Shown: positions 8,272-16,744 of the stretch, piece by piece
How the letters are laid out: every line of letters starts with the position of its first letter
Numbering within the stretch: position 1 is the stretch's first letter
NCBI GenBank assembly: GCA_036835375.1
Contig: DAITMB010000071.1
Location: forward strand, 1 to 25,749
Source of the DNA: JANQTF01 sp036835375
GTDB lineage: Bacteria; Bacteroidota; Bacteroidia; J057
Direction of reading: 5' to 3'
DNA: 25,749 bases
Program-made: the position numbers and the translations under genes
Notes under the pieces: model-generated
Databases searched by the model: none
The model's input: only the letters and a program-made list of their open reading frames with translations
What the model was told of the DNA's origin: nothing

Positions 8272-9261
8272 TTATTTTTTGCTTCGATCCCAGAGATAGA
8301 TCTTGATGTCGTCAAAGAAGCGCTGGGGATTCGCTTCCATTTCGCGCAGCAACATATTTACCTGCTGCGTAGTCGCGGTGACACTGTCGTAGAGTTGCCG
8401 ATCGTTGAGCAGCAGGCCGAGCGTCCCGCCTGTCGTGTCTAGTTTCGAGACAATGCCGTCAACTTTTCCTATGGCGCGGGCAGCGTCAGACGTGAGTGCT
8501 TTGATCTCGATAGAGGCCGTCACAAGCGAATCTGTGGTCATGCGAACATTGGTGATGATCTGATCAATGTTGTCGTTGTTTCCTTCGACGTTGTTCACGA
8601 TGGCCACAGCATCGTTAGCAATTTTGGAAATCTCCTTGGCGATGGAGTCCACTTCGTAGGTGATATTGGTCAAGTTGTCCGAAGAGGTGCGAATGTTGTC
8701 CAGCGTCGCTCGAATGTTGTTTTGGTTGTTCTGGTCGTTGAGTTGGGCCTTGGTGAGGGCCACGATCTCATTGAGCTGGACGGCAAGTTGACCCAGTTGC
8801 AGAAAAATCTGCGCCCCTTTGGTCGTCACCAGTTCCTCTGCCTCGGCAAAGATCCCTACCTCCACGGTGCCCTTGATATAGTCCCCGGTATTGAAGTAAT
8901 CGGTCGAAGAATCGATCGAATCTGGAATGGCAATTTTCACCCCTTTTGCCCCCAACAAATCCGTAGAGATGATTTTGGCTTCGGACTCTTTGGGAATTTC
9001 GAGGGAGTTGGTGAACTCAAGCGTAGCTGTCACGATGCCTTCGGCGAAATTCAAATCCAGCTTTGCCACACGACCCACCCGCAAGCCATTGATCAGGATC
9101 GGATTACCTTCATTCAGGCCCTCAACATTATTATACTTAACGTAGAGGGTCAGCGGTGAACCAAATATCTTACTTCCGGCCATGAAATTCAGCCCATAGA
9201 TCAGTAGCCCAATGGCGATGACCGCGAAAAGTCCGAACGTGATTTCTTTGCTAAATTTCAA
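8272..9261 (-). CDS. MCE/MlaD-family lipid-transport protein
   Basis: A 329-aa inner-membrane-anchored periplasmic protein of the MCE (mammalian cell entry) family, whose members form hexameric lipid tunnels between the membranes. One N-terminal helix (about residues 9-27) anchors it. A single MCE domain follows (about 37-115), with the typical YNNVEGLNEGNPILINGLRVG opening split here as V-E-G-L and G-L-R-V-G signatures. The rest is a long helical region rich in Asn, Asp and Ile, probably the coiled needle or barrel extension. MCE proteins usually work with an MlaE permease and an MlaF ATPase; neither is in the window, so partners must be elsewhere. It is divergent from the ABC exporter at 9643, across a 381-bp spacer. 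Confidence 0.9.
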   Translation of the reverse strand: MKFSKEITFGLFAVIAIGLLIYGLNFMAGSKIFGSPLTLYVKYNNVEGLNEGNPILINGLRVGRVAKLDLNFAEGIVTATLEFTNSLEIPKESEAKIISTDLLGAKGVKIAIPDSIDSSTDYFNTGDYIKGTVEVGIFAEAEELVTTKGAQIFLQLGQLAVQLNEIVALTKAQLNDQNNQNNIRATLDNIRTSSDNLTNITYEVDSIAKEISKIANDAVAIVNNVEGNNDNIDQIITNVRMTTDSLVTASIEIKALTSDAARAIGKVDGIVSKLDTTGGTLGLLLNDRQLYDSVTATTQQVNMLLREMEANPQRFFDDIKIYLWDRSKK

Positions 9262-9642
9262 AATTTAAGGATTTTGATGAGTACGGTGGTCGGTTTTCAG
9301 AGGAAATCGCTTTCGCTTTTAGGGCAGAATCCTCCTATACGATGGATAAAGCTAAACAAAAGCCGATTGGTAGCCAAAGATGCGCTCAGACTCTCCACAA
9401 AAGATCGGAAAGCAACACAGGAAAATATTCTCGAATTCAATTGAGTTTTACGAGATTGCTTTCCTGTTTGGAGCATAGTGATTCCAAACAGGCTCAGTCG
9501 GCGGTTCGCCTCCTCTTTGATCTGGGCCAATTCACTTCCGGGATGATCCACAAATTTGTTGGAAGCACCCGCGCTTTAGAAAGTAACGAATCAACGTAAC
9601 CTAAAGCAAACCTATCAGTATTAATAGCAAAACTATCATCCA
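9262..9642. other. Divergent intergenic spacer
   Basis: This 381-bp gap separates the MCE gene (reverse) from the ABC exporter (forward). Two short overlapping open frames exist (reverse 9297-9551, forward 9342-9599). Neither resembles a known family and they overlap each other antisense, so I do not call them genes. The spacer holds a perfect inverted repeat at 9463-9492. On the reverse strand it also holds two TAnnTTTG matches (9607-9614 and 9628-9635) that lack a well-spaced -33 partner. It probably contains both divergent promoters. Confidence 0.55.
9463..9492. repeat. Perfect 10-bp inverted repeat with 10-nt loop
   Basis: CCTGTTTGGA at 9463-9472 is exactly complementary to TCCAAACAGG at 9483-9492, with a 10-nt spacer. 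No T-run follows on either strand, so it is not a typical intrinsic terminator. It sits near the middle of the divergent spacer, about 200 bp from the MCE start and 150 bp from the ABC start. It could be a dimeric operator or a 5'-leader hairpin. Confidence 0.6.
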
Positions 9643-11400
9643 GTGGCTGAAACTATAGATTGGATTGACCAGCGGCTCATTGGGCGCCCGCTTCGAAGGT
9701 TTTTCAGGATGCTGTCCTTGGACCGCAAAGAGATCGCAAACATTTATCTCTACGCGATATTCAATGGTCTGATCAACCTCGCCTTGCCTTTGGGCATTCA
9801 AGCCATTATTGGACTTACGCTCGCCAGTGAGATTTCTTCCTCTTGGGTGTTGCTCATCGTGCTGGTGACCTTCGCCACAGCAGCAGCTGGTGTCATGCAG
9901 ATTCTCCAAATTAGTCTCACGGAGGTGATTCAGCAAAAGATCTTTGCAAGGGCTGCCTTCGAATTTGCGTGGCGACTTCCCCGCCTGAAGATGGAGATGC
10001 TCACCAATTACTATCCTCCCGAACTCGTGAACCGATTTTTTGAAACGATCAGTGTTCAAAAAGGTCTCTCGAAAATCCTGATTGATTTCTCTCAGGCAGT
10101 TCTTCAGATCGTGTTTGGGATGCTTCTTCTGTCCTTTTACCACCCATTCTTTGTTGTGTTTGGGATAGGCTTGGTGGGGATCTTGCTGCTGATTGTGCGC
10201 GTCACGGGGCCGGGAGGACTGAATACTAGCTTGGAAGAATCATCTTACAAGTTTGAAGTGGCTTTTTGGTTAGAAGAAATTGCGCGCACTGTCACAACGT
10301 TTAAGCTGGCGGGCGAGACAGACTTGGCCATCAAGAGGACCAATGAGCTGCTCAAAAAATACCTTGGCGCCCGAAAGGCTCACTTTCGCGTGCTCATTTT
10401 CCAGTTCGGCAACATTGTAGGGTTCAAGACCATCATTACTGCTGGGCTGCTGGTGCTGGGGTCGCTCCTTCTCATTGATCGGCAGATCAACCTCGGCCAG
10501 TTTGTTGCTTCTGAGATCATCATCATCTTGGTGATCAACTCCGTAGAAAAGCTTGTGCTCAGTGCCGAAACGGTCTATGATGTGTTGACTGCGATGGAAA
10601 AACTCGGCAAAATTACAGACCTACCATTAGAGCGACACAAGGGAATTGATTTTAGAGAAGAAGATACGCAGTTGCCCATGGCCATCAAGGCACGCGATGT
10701 GTCCTTTTCTTTTCCTGGCGACCTCCAATCTTCTCTGCAACACATCAACCTCGTCGCCCAGCCGGGGGAAAAAGTATGTATCGCAGGTTTCAATGGGTCA
10801 GGTAAAAGCCTGATGCTGACCCTCATTTCAGGACTTTACGAGAACTATACGGGTTTCATTACCTACAATGATATCCCGATGAAAAACTATGACCCCATCA
10901 TCCTTCGCGGATTCATAGGCGACTGTCTCAATCAGAAGGTACTCTTTCGAGGCACTGTGATCGAAAATATCACGATGGGGCAGGCTAATGTCAGTATGGA
11001 GAGTGTTCGCTGGGCTTTGGAGAAGCTGGAGTTGAATGAATACATTCACTCTCTACCCGAAGGGCTCCAGACCGAGCTCGTGCCAGAAGGCCCCCAGTTG
11101 CCTGACAGCATCACACGAAAACTGATCTTGGCCCGTGCCATCGCCAAACGACCGCGACTGCTGGTCATGGATGATTTTCTTCAGCCGATGGATCATGGAG
11201 AACGCGACCGGATTGGCTCTTTCCTCACTGCTTGCCCGCTTTGGACCCTGATCATCACCAGCAATGATCCTGTGCTCGCAGCCAAGTGCGACAATGTATA
11301 TGTTCTGAGCCGTGGTTCGGTCATCGACTCAGGTCCTTTCCGGGAAATCGCTACCAAGCCTTATGCCAAGGATCTATTTGGAACTAATTTCACAGGTTGA
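9643..11400 (+). CDS. Type I secretion-like ABC exporter with degenerate ATPase motifs
   Basis: A 585-aa half-size ABC exporter: six membrane helices (about residues 35-305) fused to a C-terminal ATPase (about 345-580). There is no N-terminal C39 peptidase domain, so it is not a bacteriocin-processing transporter. Its neighbours, an HlyD adaptor and a TolC channel, make it the inner-membrane part of a type I secretion-like or HlyB-type export complex. The ATPase keeps Walker A (GFNGSGKS, Lys388), the Q-loop Gln431, an A-loop aromatic (Phe357) and the Walker B Asp510. The LSGGQ signature reads LPDSI (486-490), the catalytic Glu is Asp511, and the H-loop His is Asn541. It may bind ATP but hydrolyse it poorly, or need a partner. 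The start is GTG; no ATG fits before the first helix. The substrate is unknown. Confidence 0.88.
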   Translation: MAETIDWIDQRLIGRPLRRFFRMLSLDRKEIANIYLYAIFNGLINLALPLGIQAIIGLTLASEISSSWVLLIVLVTFATAAAGVMQILQISLTEVIQQKIFARAAFEFAWRLPRLKMEMLTNYYPPELVNRFFETISVQKGLSKILIDFSQAVLQIVFGMLLLSFYHPFFVVFGIGLVGILLLIVRVTGPGGLNTSLEESSYKFEVAFWLEEIARTVTTFKLAGETDLAIKRTNELLKKYLGARKAHFRVLIFQFGNIVGFKTIITAGLLVLGSLLLIDRQINLGQFVASEIIIILVINSVEKLVLSAETVYDVLTAMEKLGKITDLPLERHKGIDFREEDTQLPMAIKARDVSFSFPGDLQSSLQHINLVAQPGEKVCIAGFNGSGKSLMLTLISGLYENYTGFITYNDIPMKNYDPIILRGFIGDCLNQKVLFRGTVIENITMGQANVSMESVRWALEKLELNEYIHSLPEGLQTELVPEGPQLPDSITRKLILARAIAKRPRLLVMDDFLQPMDHGERDRIGSFLTACPLWTLIITSNDPVLAAKCDNVYVLSRGSVIDSGPFREIATKPYAKDLFGTNFTG

Positions 11401-11497
11401 TGTATAGTGGCAAGCGTTCGGGCCCGTTTTGTTTGCTCCGTCTTATTCATTCAGTCATTGCCCTTTCGATTTTTGTTCATTCGATCCTCTTCACGCT

Positions 11498-12868
11498 ATG
11501 CTGAACATCTCGCCCAATCGAATGGAAGACATCGATTCGCTCTACGAAAACGATGCCTTCCTCATGATCTCAAAGGCCACCATTGCCAGAAAAACTTCCC
11601 ACTGGCTCTTTGGGATGATGATCATAGGCATCGTCAGCCTGTTTTTGCCATGGACCCAAAACATTCAGGCTGAAGGGCAATTGACGACGCTATCTCCTTC
11701 GCAGCGCCCTCAGACCATCGTCAGCACCATCGCTGGACGCATTGAGGAGTGGTATGTCAATGAAGGGGACACGGTGAATCTGGGAGACACCATCTTGTTT
11801 CTCTCCGAAATCAAGGATGCTTATTTTGATCCCAATCTGATCAATAATACTATAACTCAGATTGAGGCCAAACAAGGTGGGATCGAAGCGTATGAAGCCA
11901 AGGCAGAAGCATTGGCCGGACAGATTCGCGCCCTGGAAGCGGCTCAAGCACTCAAAATCATGCAAGCTGACAACAAGGTGACTCAGTCGCAGCTCAAAGT
12001 GCAGTCTGATAGCATAGACCTCATCGCCTTGACCATCGGGCAGGAAATTGCCGAGACTCAATTTGCCCGCTGGGATACACTCTACAAAGCTGGTCAAAAG
12101 TCACGAACGGATTGGGAGGAAAAGCGAAATAGCATGATGGAGGCGCAAGCCAAGAAGATTTCCCAACAAAACAAACTAGATGCCAGCCGTCAAGAGCTGA
12201 CCATCGTACAGATCGACCGGAACAACGTCCGAAACGAGTTTCAAGAAAAAATCGCCAAAGCTCGATCAGATCGCCAAACGGCCCTTTCGGATGGGTTTAC
12301 GGCACAAGGGGAGATAGCCAAGCTCCAAAATCAGTTGAGCAATTACAAGACTCGAGTAGGCTTTCGCTACATCACAGCGCCTCAGCAGGGATTCATCAAC
12401 AAGGCTCTGAAGCCCGGTATTGGGGAGACAGTGTCAGAAGGCGAACCCGTCCTCAGCCTCGTTCCGCTGGTGCAGCACCAGGCTGCGGAGATTTTTGTCA
12501 GGCCCATTGACGTACCACTTCTTAAAAAAGGAGAAATGGTGCGACTTGAATTTGACGGTTGGCCTGCCCTCGTGTTTTCTGGTTGGCCCAATGCTTCTTT
12601 TGGAACCTTTGGAGGGCGGGTGTTTGCTGTCGAAAACAGCATCAGCGTCAACGGCTACTACCGGGTACTCGTAGAGCCTGACCAAAAAGATGAGCCTTGG
12701 CCGCCTCTGTTGCGTGTCGGATCAGGTGTTCGCGCATTTGCCCTGCTCAACGATGTTCCGCTCTGGTATGAGCTGTGGCGGCAACTCAATGGATTTCCAC
12801 CAGATTTTTACACAGGTAAAAGCTCTACTTCACAAGAAAAAGAAGCAACGCCAAAACCGAAGAAATGA
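11498..12868 (+). CDS. HlyD-family periplasmic adaptor of the ABC exporter
   Basis: A 456-aa adaptor linking the ABC exporter to the outer-membrane channel. I chose ATG 11498; an in-frame TTG at 11429 would add 23 residues without a recognisable role. A short cytoplasmic N-terminus leads to one membrane helix (about 37-53), as in HlyD rather than lipoprotein adaptors. A lipoyl half-motif (STIAGRIEEWYVNEGDTVNLG, about 76-96) follows. Next is a long coiled-coil hairpin rich in Gln, Lys, Glu and Ala (about 115-285), then the second lipoyl half (APQQGFINKALKPGIGETV) and the beta-barrel domain. The C-terminus ends in a charged Lys/Glu/Pro tail. It starts 97 bp after the ABC gene and overlaps the TolC gene by 4 bp (ATGA). 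Confidence 0.9.
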   Translation: MLNISPNRMEDIDSLYENDAFLMISKATIARKTSHWLFGMMIIGIVSLFLPWTQNIQAEGQLTTLSPSQRPQTIVSTIAGRIEEWYVNEGDTVNLGDTILFLSEIKDAYFDPNLINNTITQIEAKQGGIEAYEAKAEALAGQIRALEAAQALKIMQADNKVTQSQLKVQSDSIDLIALTIGQEIAETQFARWDTLYKAGQKSRTDWEEKRNSMMEAQAKKISQQNKLDASRQELTIVQIDRNNVRNEFQEKIAKARSDRQTALSDGFTAQGEIAKLQNQLSNYKTRVGFRYITAPQQGFINKALKPGIGETVSEGEPVLSLVPLVQHQAAEIFVRPIDVPLLKKGEMVRLEFDGWPALVFSGWPNASFGTFGGRVFAVENSISVNGYYRVLVEPDQKDEPWPPLLRVGSGVRAFALLNDVPLWYELWRQLNGFPPDFYTGKSSTSQEKEATPKPKK

Positions 12869-14295
12869 ACCGTTTCCTGACCTTTTTGCTGCTTACCTTC
12901 CTCTTGTTCCCAAGCCTATCGGGGCAAGAAGCGGAGCGCTTCTTGGGGCTGGAAGCATTTTTAGAGCGCGTCACGACCTATCATCCACAAGCCCAGCGAG
13001 CAGACCTGATCTTGGACATGGCTGATGCAAACCTTCGCCGGGCCAAGGGTGCTTTCGACCCCAGACTGGAAGGTGATCTCGCGCAAAAATACTTCGACGA
13101 AAAGACCTACTACAGTTACCTCGACGGAGGACTCACGTGGCCCACTCAGTTGGGTGGCCTCACATTCAAAGCGGGATATGAAATGGCTTCTGGTATCAAT
13201 CAGAATCCCGAATATGCTACTCCCGGGGCTGGCTTGGTCCGCGCAGGTGCCTACCTCCCGCTGGGTCAGGGGCTGTTGATAGATCCTGCGCGCGCAGGCC
13301 TTCGTCTGGCCGAGATCGGCATGAATGCTGCTCCAGTGGCTCGCCAAGCGCGCCTCAACGACTTGCTCTACGACGCTGCATCCGCCTACTGGGATTGGGC
13401 CGAAGCTTTCGGAAGAGTGGACATTCTCCAGCGTGGCGCAGATATCGCTCGGCAGCGCCTCGAATGGATTCAGAATACGTCTTCCGCAGGAGATTTGCCG
13501 GCCATAGACACGCTCAAGGCCATGATTCAGCTCCAGCAGCGATTGCTCGACAGGGACCAGGCCAGACTTGATTTGATCCAATCTCGCACATTCCTCCAGA
13601 TTTTTTTGTGGGAAGATGAGCGCAGACCATGGGAACAAGGCACGCCCCTCGTGCCACAAGCACCCTTGACAGTGGCTGAAGTAGCGCCATTGGGGGCCGA
13701 TAGCTTGATGGAAATTCTGTCAGAGTTGAATTTTCGGCATCCCGATCTTCAGACCATTCGCTACGAGTTGGCTTCCCTCCAGATTGAGCGCCGCCTCAAA
13801 GCCGAAAAGCTCAAACCCAAGTTGAACATAGAGTATGCCGCGCTCAACGAACCAATTGCTCCACAAAATGGCGGCGTGTATGACCCCCGGTTGTTTACCA
13901 ATAATTACAAATGGGGCTTCCAAATGAGCTTTCCCCTCTTTTTGAGAGAAGCGCGCGGTGATCTGGGATTGACCAAGATCAAAATCGAAGATATGCAGTG
14001 GAAGCAAGATGAAAAAAGTCAAGAGCTGTGGGCGAAAGTTCGCATCTATGCCGAGCAATTATCAACCCTTTATGCCCAGCTGGAATTGAGCGAACAAAAT
14101 GTGAGCAGCTATCAGCAATTGCTGGAGGCGGAAGATCAACTGTTTCGGCAAGGCGAAAGCTCTCTTTTTGAAATCAACATTTGGGAAAGCCAACTCATAG
14201 AAGCTGAGTTGAAGTTGCTGGGGATTCAAGCCAAATACGCCAAGACGCAAGCTGCTCTTGCTTGGGCAGCGGGCCAGCTAGGCATTGACAATTGA
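12865..14295 (+). CDS. TolC-family outer-membrane channel of the ABC/HlyD exporter
   Basis: A 476-aa outer-membrane factor with a short signal peptide (hydrophobic core, cleavage near Gly20). The TolC helical repeats are visible: an early DPRLEGDLAQKYFD strand region, RLNDLLYDAASAYWDWAEA as the first long helix, and LFRQGESSLFEINIWESQL as the conserved C-terminal helix end. It would form the exit duct for the ABC and HlyD proteins. Its ATG shares the ATGA with the HlyD stop, so translation is coupled. It is clearly divergent from the RND channel at 4630, so the two export systems have dedicated ducts. No intrinsic terminator was found directly after it on this strand. Confidence 0.92.
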   Translation: MNRFLTFLLLTFLLFPSLSGQEAERFLGLEAFLERVTTYHPQAQRADLILDMADANLRRAKGAFDPRLEGDLAQKYFDEKTYYSYLDGGLTWPTQLGGLTFKAGYEMASGINQNPEYATPGAGLVRAGAYLPLGQGLLIDPARAGLRLAEIGMNAAPVARQARLNDLLYDAASAYWDWAEAFGRVDILQRGADIARQRLEWIQNTSSAGDLPAIDTLKAMIQLQQRLLDRDQARLDLIQSRTFLQIFLWEDERRPWEQGTPLVPQAPLTVAEVAPLGADSLMEILSELNFRHPDLQTIRYELASLQIERRLKAEKLKPKLNIEYAALNEPIAPQNGGVYDPRLFTNNYKWGFQMSFPLFLREARGDLGLTKIKIEDMQWKQDEKSQELWAKVRIYAEQLSTLYAQLELSEQNVSSYQQLLEAEDQLFRQGESSLFEINIWESQLIEAELKLLGIQAKYAKTQAALAWAAGQLGIDN

Positions 14296-14433
14296 CCCTT
14301 TCCCTCCCCTTGGTGCTAAACTGTATTTTTTCTTCGCATTTCTCTTCCTGAATGTATCTCCGCATAGTGTGGTTGGGAAGATAGAAGCCTATTCAAATAT
14401 TCTCAGAGAACGCGCTCGCTGAAGTCCAACCAT

Positions 14434-14463
14434 AAAAAAAAGCTCACGCACTTGGCGTGAGCT
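14434..14463 (-). terminator. Intrinsic terminator of the tRNA-Leu gene
   Basis: On the reverse strand AGCTCACGC, a 5-nt loop (CAAGT) and GCGTGAGCT form a perfect 9-bp hairpin. It is followed by a run of eight T (complement of 14434-14441). It lies about 19 nt after the 3' end of tRNA-Leu, as expected for a tRNA transcript end. Confidence 0.9.
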
Positions 14464-14481
14464 AATTTGAGGAAATTCCTG

Positions 14482-14563
14482 TACCCGGGGTCGGACTCGA
14501 ACCGACACGGATCGCTCCAATGGTGTTTGAGACCATCGCGTCTACCAATTCCGCCACCCGGGC
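14482..14563 (-). tRNA. tRNA-Leu (anticodon CAA)
   Basis: The 82-nt reverse-strand cloverleaf is complete. The 7-bp acceptor is GCCCGGG with CCCGGGT (a G-T pair at 1-72), and the D arm has GAATTGGTAGACGC. The anticodon stem ATGGT/ACCAT encloses the loop CTCAAAC, giving CAA. A 13-nt variable arm follows, then a T stem GTCGG/CCGAC with loop TTCGAGT and discriminator A. The long variable arm and CAA anticodon identify leucine (UUG codons). The terminal CCA is not encoded. The gene stands alone with its own promoter and terminator, in a gap between protein genes on opposite strands. Confidence 0.95.
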
Positions 14564-14631
14564 CTCTCGACTTTTCCAGAAACAGTGCTGAAATTGAATC
14601 TCTCAGCCATTTATATTTCAAGAAAGTTCTG

Positions 14632-14662
14632 CAAAATTAGGTGCTTTTCGCAGACTGTGCAA
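14632..14662 (-). promoter_or_regulatory. Bacteroidota-type promoter of tRNA-Leu
   Basis: Read on the reverse strand, TTG (complement of 14660-14662) is followed after exactly 20 nt by TAATTTTG (complement of 14632-14639). This matches the Bacteroidota -33/-7 consensus in both sequence and spacing. It lies about 70 nt upstream of the mature tRNA 5' end, leaving a short leader to be trimmed. It is the clearest promoter in the window. Confidence 0.65.
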
Positions 14663-14771
14663 GGAAAATTAAAGTTATTTCCATGAACAAGTCTAATGTC
14701 CCAATTGTCCTCGCTTTGATGCAGAAACGCCTTTTCTGAGCCTTCAGCTCGTTTTTCGCAAATGTTCAACG

Positions 14772-15827
14772 TCATGCAAGCGCAGACAAGTGAATCACGC
14801 GTTCCTCCTTCCAGCTTTGCTGGGCTGCTTCAATGATTTGGATCACGCGTCGGCCATCTTCTCCTTTGAGGTAGTTGCTGGAACCCTCACGGACGGCTTC
14901 ATGAAGCTGAGTATAAAAAGTAAGGTAGTTGCCGGGCAAGGTATTGACTCGATAAATCTGTTCCGAAGCATCATCGAGCGAAACGGAAGCGCAATTCTTG
15001 GGGTCTTCTTCCCCCCAGCCTGGAGTTCCGGGCTTCTGTCCCGCGGCGAGGGCTTCTTCTTGTGGGTCAACCCCAGCCTTGGCGATGGTCCCCATCTCGC
15101 CAAACACAATGTATTTCGGTGGGGGCATGTGAATAAGGTATCCAGCGCGCAAATTGACCTTCAAGTCGGGATACCCTAGCACGAGTTGAAAGTGATCTGG
15201 TACCTGGGCAGCGGTCCGCTGCATGCGTAAATCCGCCCACACGGTGGTGGGAGATCCGAATAAAACCAGCGCCTGGTCGATGAGATGAGACCCGAGGTTG
15301 TAGAGGATGCCCGTGCCGGGAAGCTTTTGTTCCTTCCAAGAATCCTTCACGTCCCGGCGGTAGCGATTATAATTTGCCTCGTATTCTACGATTCGTCCGA
15401 TCGTTTTTTGCTGTAGTAGATGCTGAATCGTTAAAAAATCGCTGTCCCATCTCCTATTTTGAAATACGCTCAGTACCAACCTTTTTTCCCTCGCAAGTGC
15501 GATGAGGCGATCTGCTTCAGCCACAGTGACGGTAAATGCCTTCTCTACAACGACGTGCTTTCCAGCTTGGAGGGCTTGCTCAGCAAGGGGAGCATGGGTG
15601 TATTCGGGGGTGTTGACGACCACAAGCTCAATGCTGGGGTCTGCCAGAATCTCTTCGTAGGTCCTAACAATGCGTATTTTCGGATAGAGGTCTTGCGCAT
15701 CGGAGGAGGAGCGCTGCCACACTGCTACCAGTTCGAACCCATCATGTGCCTCCAACAAAGGACCATGAAACACCCTCCCAGACATTCCAAAGGCACACAG
15801 TGCCGTTTTGATGGGGCGTTTATTCAT
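14772..15827 (-). CDS. Gfo/Idh/MocA-family NAD(P)-dependent oxidoreductase, YdgJ-like
   Basis: A 351-aa cytoplasmic oxidoreductase of the glucose-fructose oxidoreductase / inositol dehydrogenase / MocA family. The start at 15827 (MNKRPIKTALCAFGMSG) places the Rossmann beta strand directly at the N-terminus; an upstream ATG at 15878 would add 17 Ser-rich residues. The nucleotide-binding loop is FGMSGRVFHGP. The family EKP motif appears as E95-K96-A97, keeping the Lys. The second domain carries SVFQNRRWDSDF and a NLGSHLIDQALVLFG segment, close to the E. coli YdgJ subgroup (scyllo-inositol or related polyol/sugar dehydrogenases). The exact substrate is not deducible. It is the last of three reverse-strand genes, 100 bp after the SGNH lipoprotein. 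Confidence 0.9.
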   Translation of the reverse strand: MNKRPIKTALCAFGMSGRVFHGPLLEAHDGFELVAVWQRSSSDAQDLYPKIRIVRTYEEILADPSIELVVVNTPEYTHAPLAEQALQAGKHVVVEKAFTVTVAEADRLIALAREKRLVLSVFQNRRWDSDFLTIQHLLQQKTIGRIVEYEANYNRYRRDVKDSWKEQKLPGTGILYNLGSHLIDQALVLFGSPTTVWADLRMQRTAAQVPDHFQLVLGYPDLKVNLRAGYLIHMPPPKYIVFGEMGTIAKAGVDPQEEALAAGQKPGTPGWGEEDPKNCASVSLDDASEQIYRVNTLPGNYLTFYTQLHEAVREGSSNYLKGEDGRRVIQIIEAAQQSWKEERVIHLSALA

Positions 15828-15927
15828 TGATAACTGACTTTTATGAGAGGTGGAGGAGGAATAAATTGGCGATGCCATTGAATTTGAAAGCGAAATTAAG
15901 GAGGATGAAGCTTTGCGTTGCTAGAGA

Positions 15928-16653
15928 TCATTTGGCGTACCCTTCCAAAAGCGGCTCAAGAATGACTTCTTTCCAGCGTTCATAGCCTTTTGCATTCATG
16001 TGGAGGCTATCATTGATAAAATACTGCCCGTCGATCTCGCCATCGGGCCGCAGCATTGGGCTAAAGACATCCAAAAAGGTGGCTTTCTCCACCGTGTCGC
16101 AGTAGGCTTCCATCAAGGCGTTTGTTTGGCGAACTTTGTCCAGCAAGCCACGACGACTTGGCGAAGGCTTGATGGCCAACATAAATAGCTGCGCATGGGG
16201 CAACTTTTGGTCCATTTGCAAGCGAAAATCATGAAGCCCCGCCAGCACTTCTTCAGGCGTAGCCGAGGAATCGCTCAGGTCATTGTCGCCCTCGTACACC
16301 ACGACCAGGCGAGGACGATAGGGTAGCACCAATCGATCAAAATAATGGTTGAGCTCTGGAAAGGTAGAGCCACCAAATCCACGATTGATCACAGGCAGAG
16401 GTTTCAGGTCGCCTTCGATCGTTCGCCACAAGCGCACGCTTGAGCTCCCCGTGAACAGTGTGACACCCGTAGGAGGAAATTTGACCTGATCCTGTCGCTC
16501 AAATTCTTGCACTTGCACCTCGAATCGCAGCAGTGCTGAATCTACCACGGCTTCCGAAGTCGGAGGAGGCGTATCGCTCGACTGGGAATCAGTCTTGTTT
16601 TGGCAAGCCCAAGTAGCCATAATCAGCCACAGGAAAAGGTATAAATGCTTCAT
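15928..16653 (-). CDS. SGNH/GDSL-type hydrolase lipoprotein
   Basis: A 241-aa esterase-like protein of the SGNH hydrolase superfamily, probably deacylating a carbohydrate or lipid ester at the cell envelope. A short hydrophobic N-terminus ends in a slightly unusual lipobox (Thr-Trp-Ala-Cys17). A Ser/Thr/Pro linker follows. All catalytic blocks are present. Block I is FTGSSSVRLW with Ser71 as nucleophile; the usual GDS Asp is Ser, as in many relatives. Block II is NRGFGGS (Gly oxyanion), block III is EGDND (Asn124), and block V is DSLH (Asp215, His218). Family members act as acyl-esterases or lysophospholipases; specificity is open. It lies 91 bp after the SpoU-type gene and 100 bp before the oxidoreductase, a loose possible operon. 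Confidence 0.88.
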   Translation of the reverse strand: MKHLYLFLWLIMATWACQNKTDSQSSDTPPPTSEAVVDSALLRFEVQVQEFERQDQVKFPPTGVTLFTGSSSVRLWRTIEGDLKPLPVINRGFGGSTFPELNHYFDRLVLPYRPRLVVVYEGDNDLSDSSATPEEVLAGLHDFRLQMDQKLPHAQLFMLAIKPSPSRRGLLDKVRQTNALMEAYCDTVEKATFLDVFSPMLRPDGEIDGQYFINDSLHMNAKGYERWKEVILEPLLEGYAK

Positions 16654-16744
16654 GTCGAAAAAGTAGGGATGAGAAAATGTAGGAATTGGGCTTTAGCAAA
16701 CAGTTCTTAAAAGTAAACGCCTCCTGCGTGTCTCGCAAGTGGAG

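Noticed and set aside
9297..9599. Two small overlapping open frames on opposite strands (9297-9551 and 9342-9599)
   Set aside because: Neither resembles a protein family, they overlap each other antisense, and the inverted repeat lies inside both.
14403..14621. A 72-codon reverse open frame
   Set aside because: It contains the tRNA-Leu gene and its terminator, which explain the sequence.
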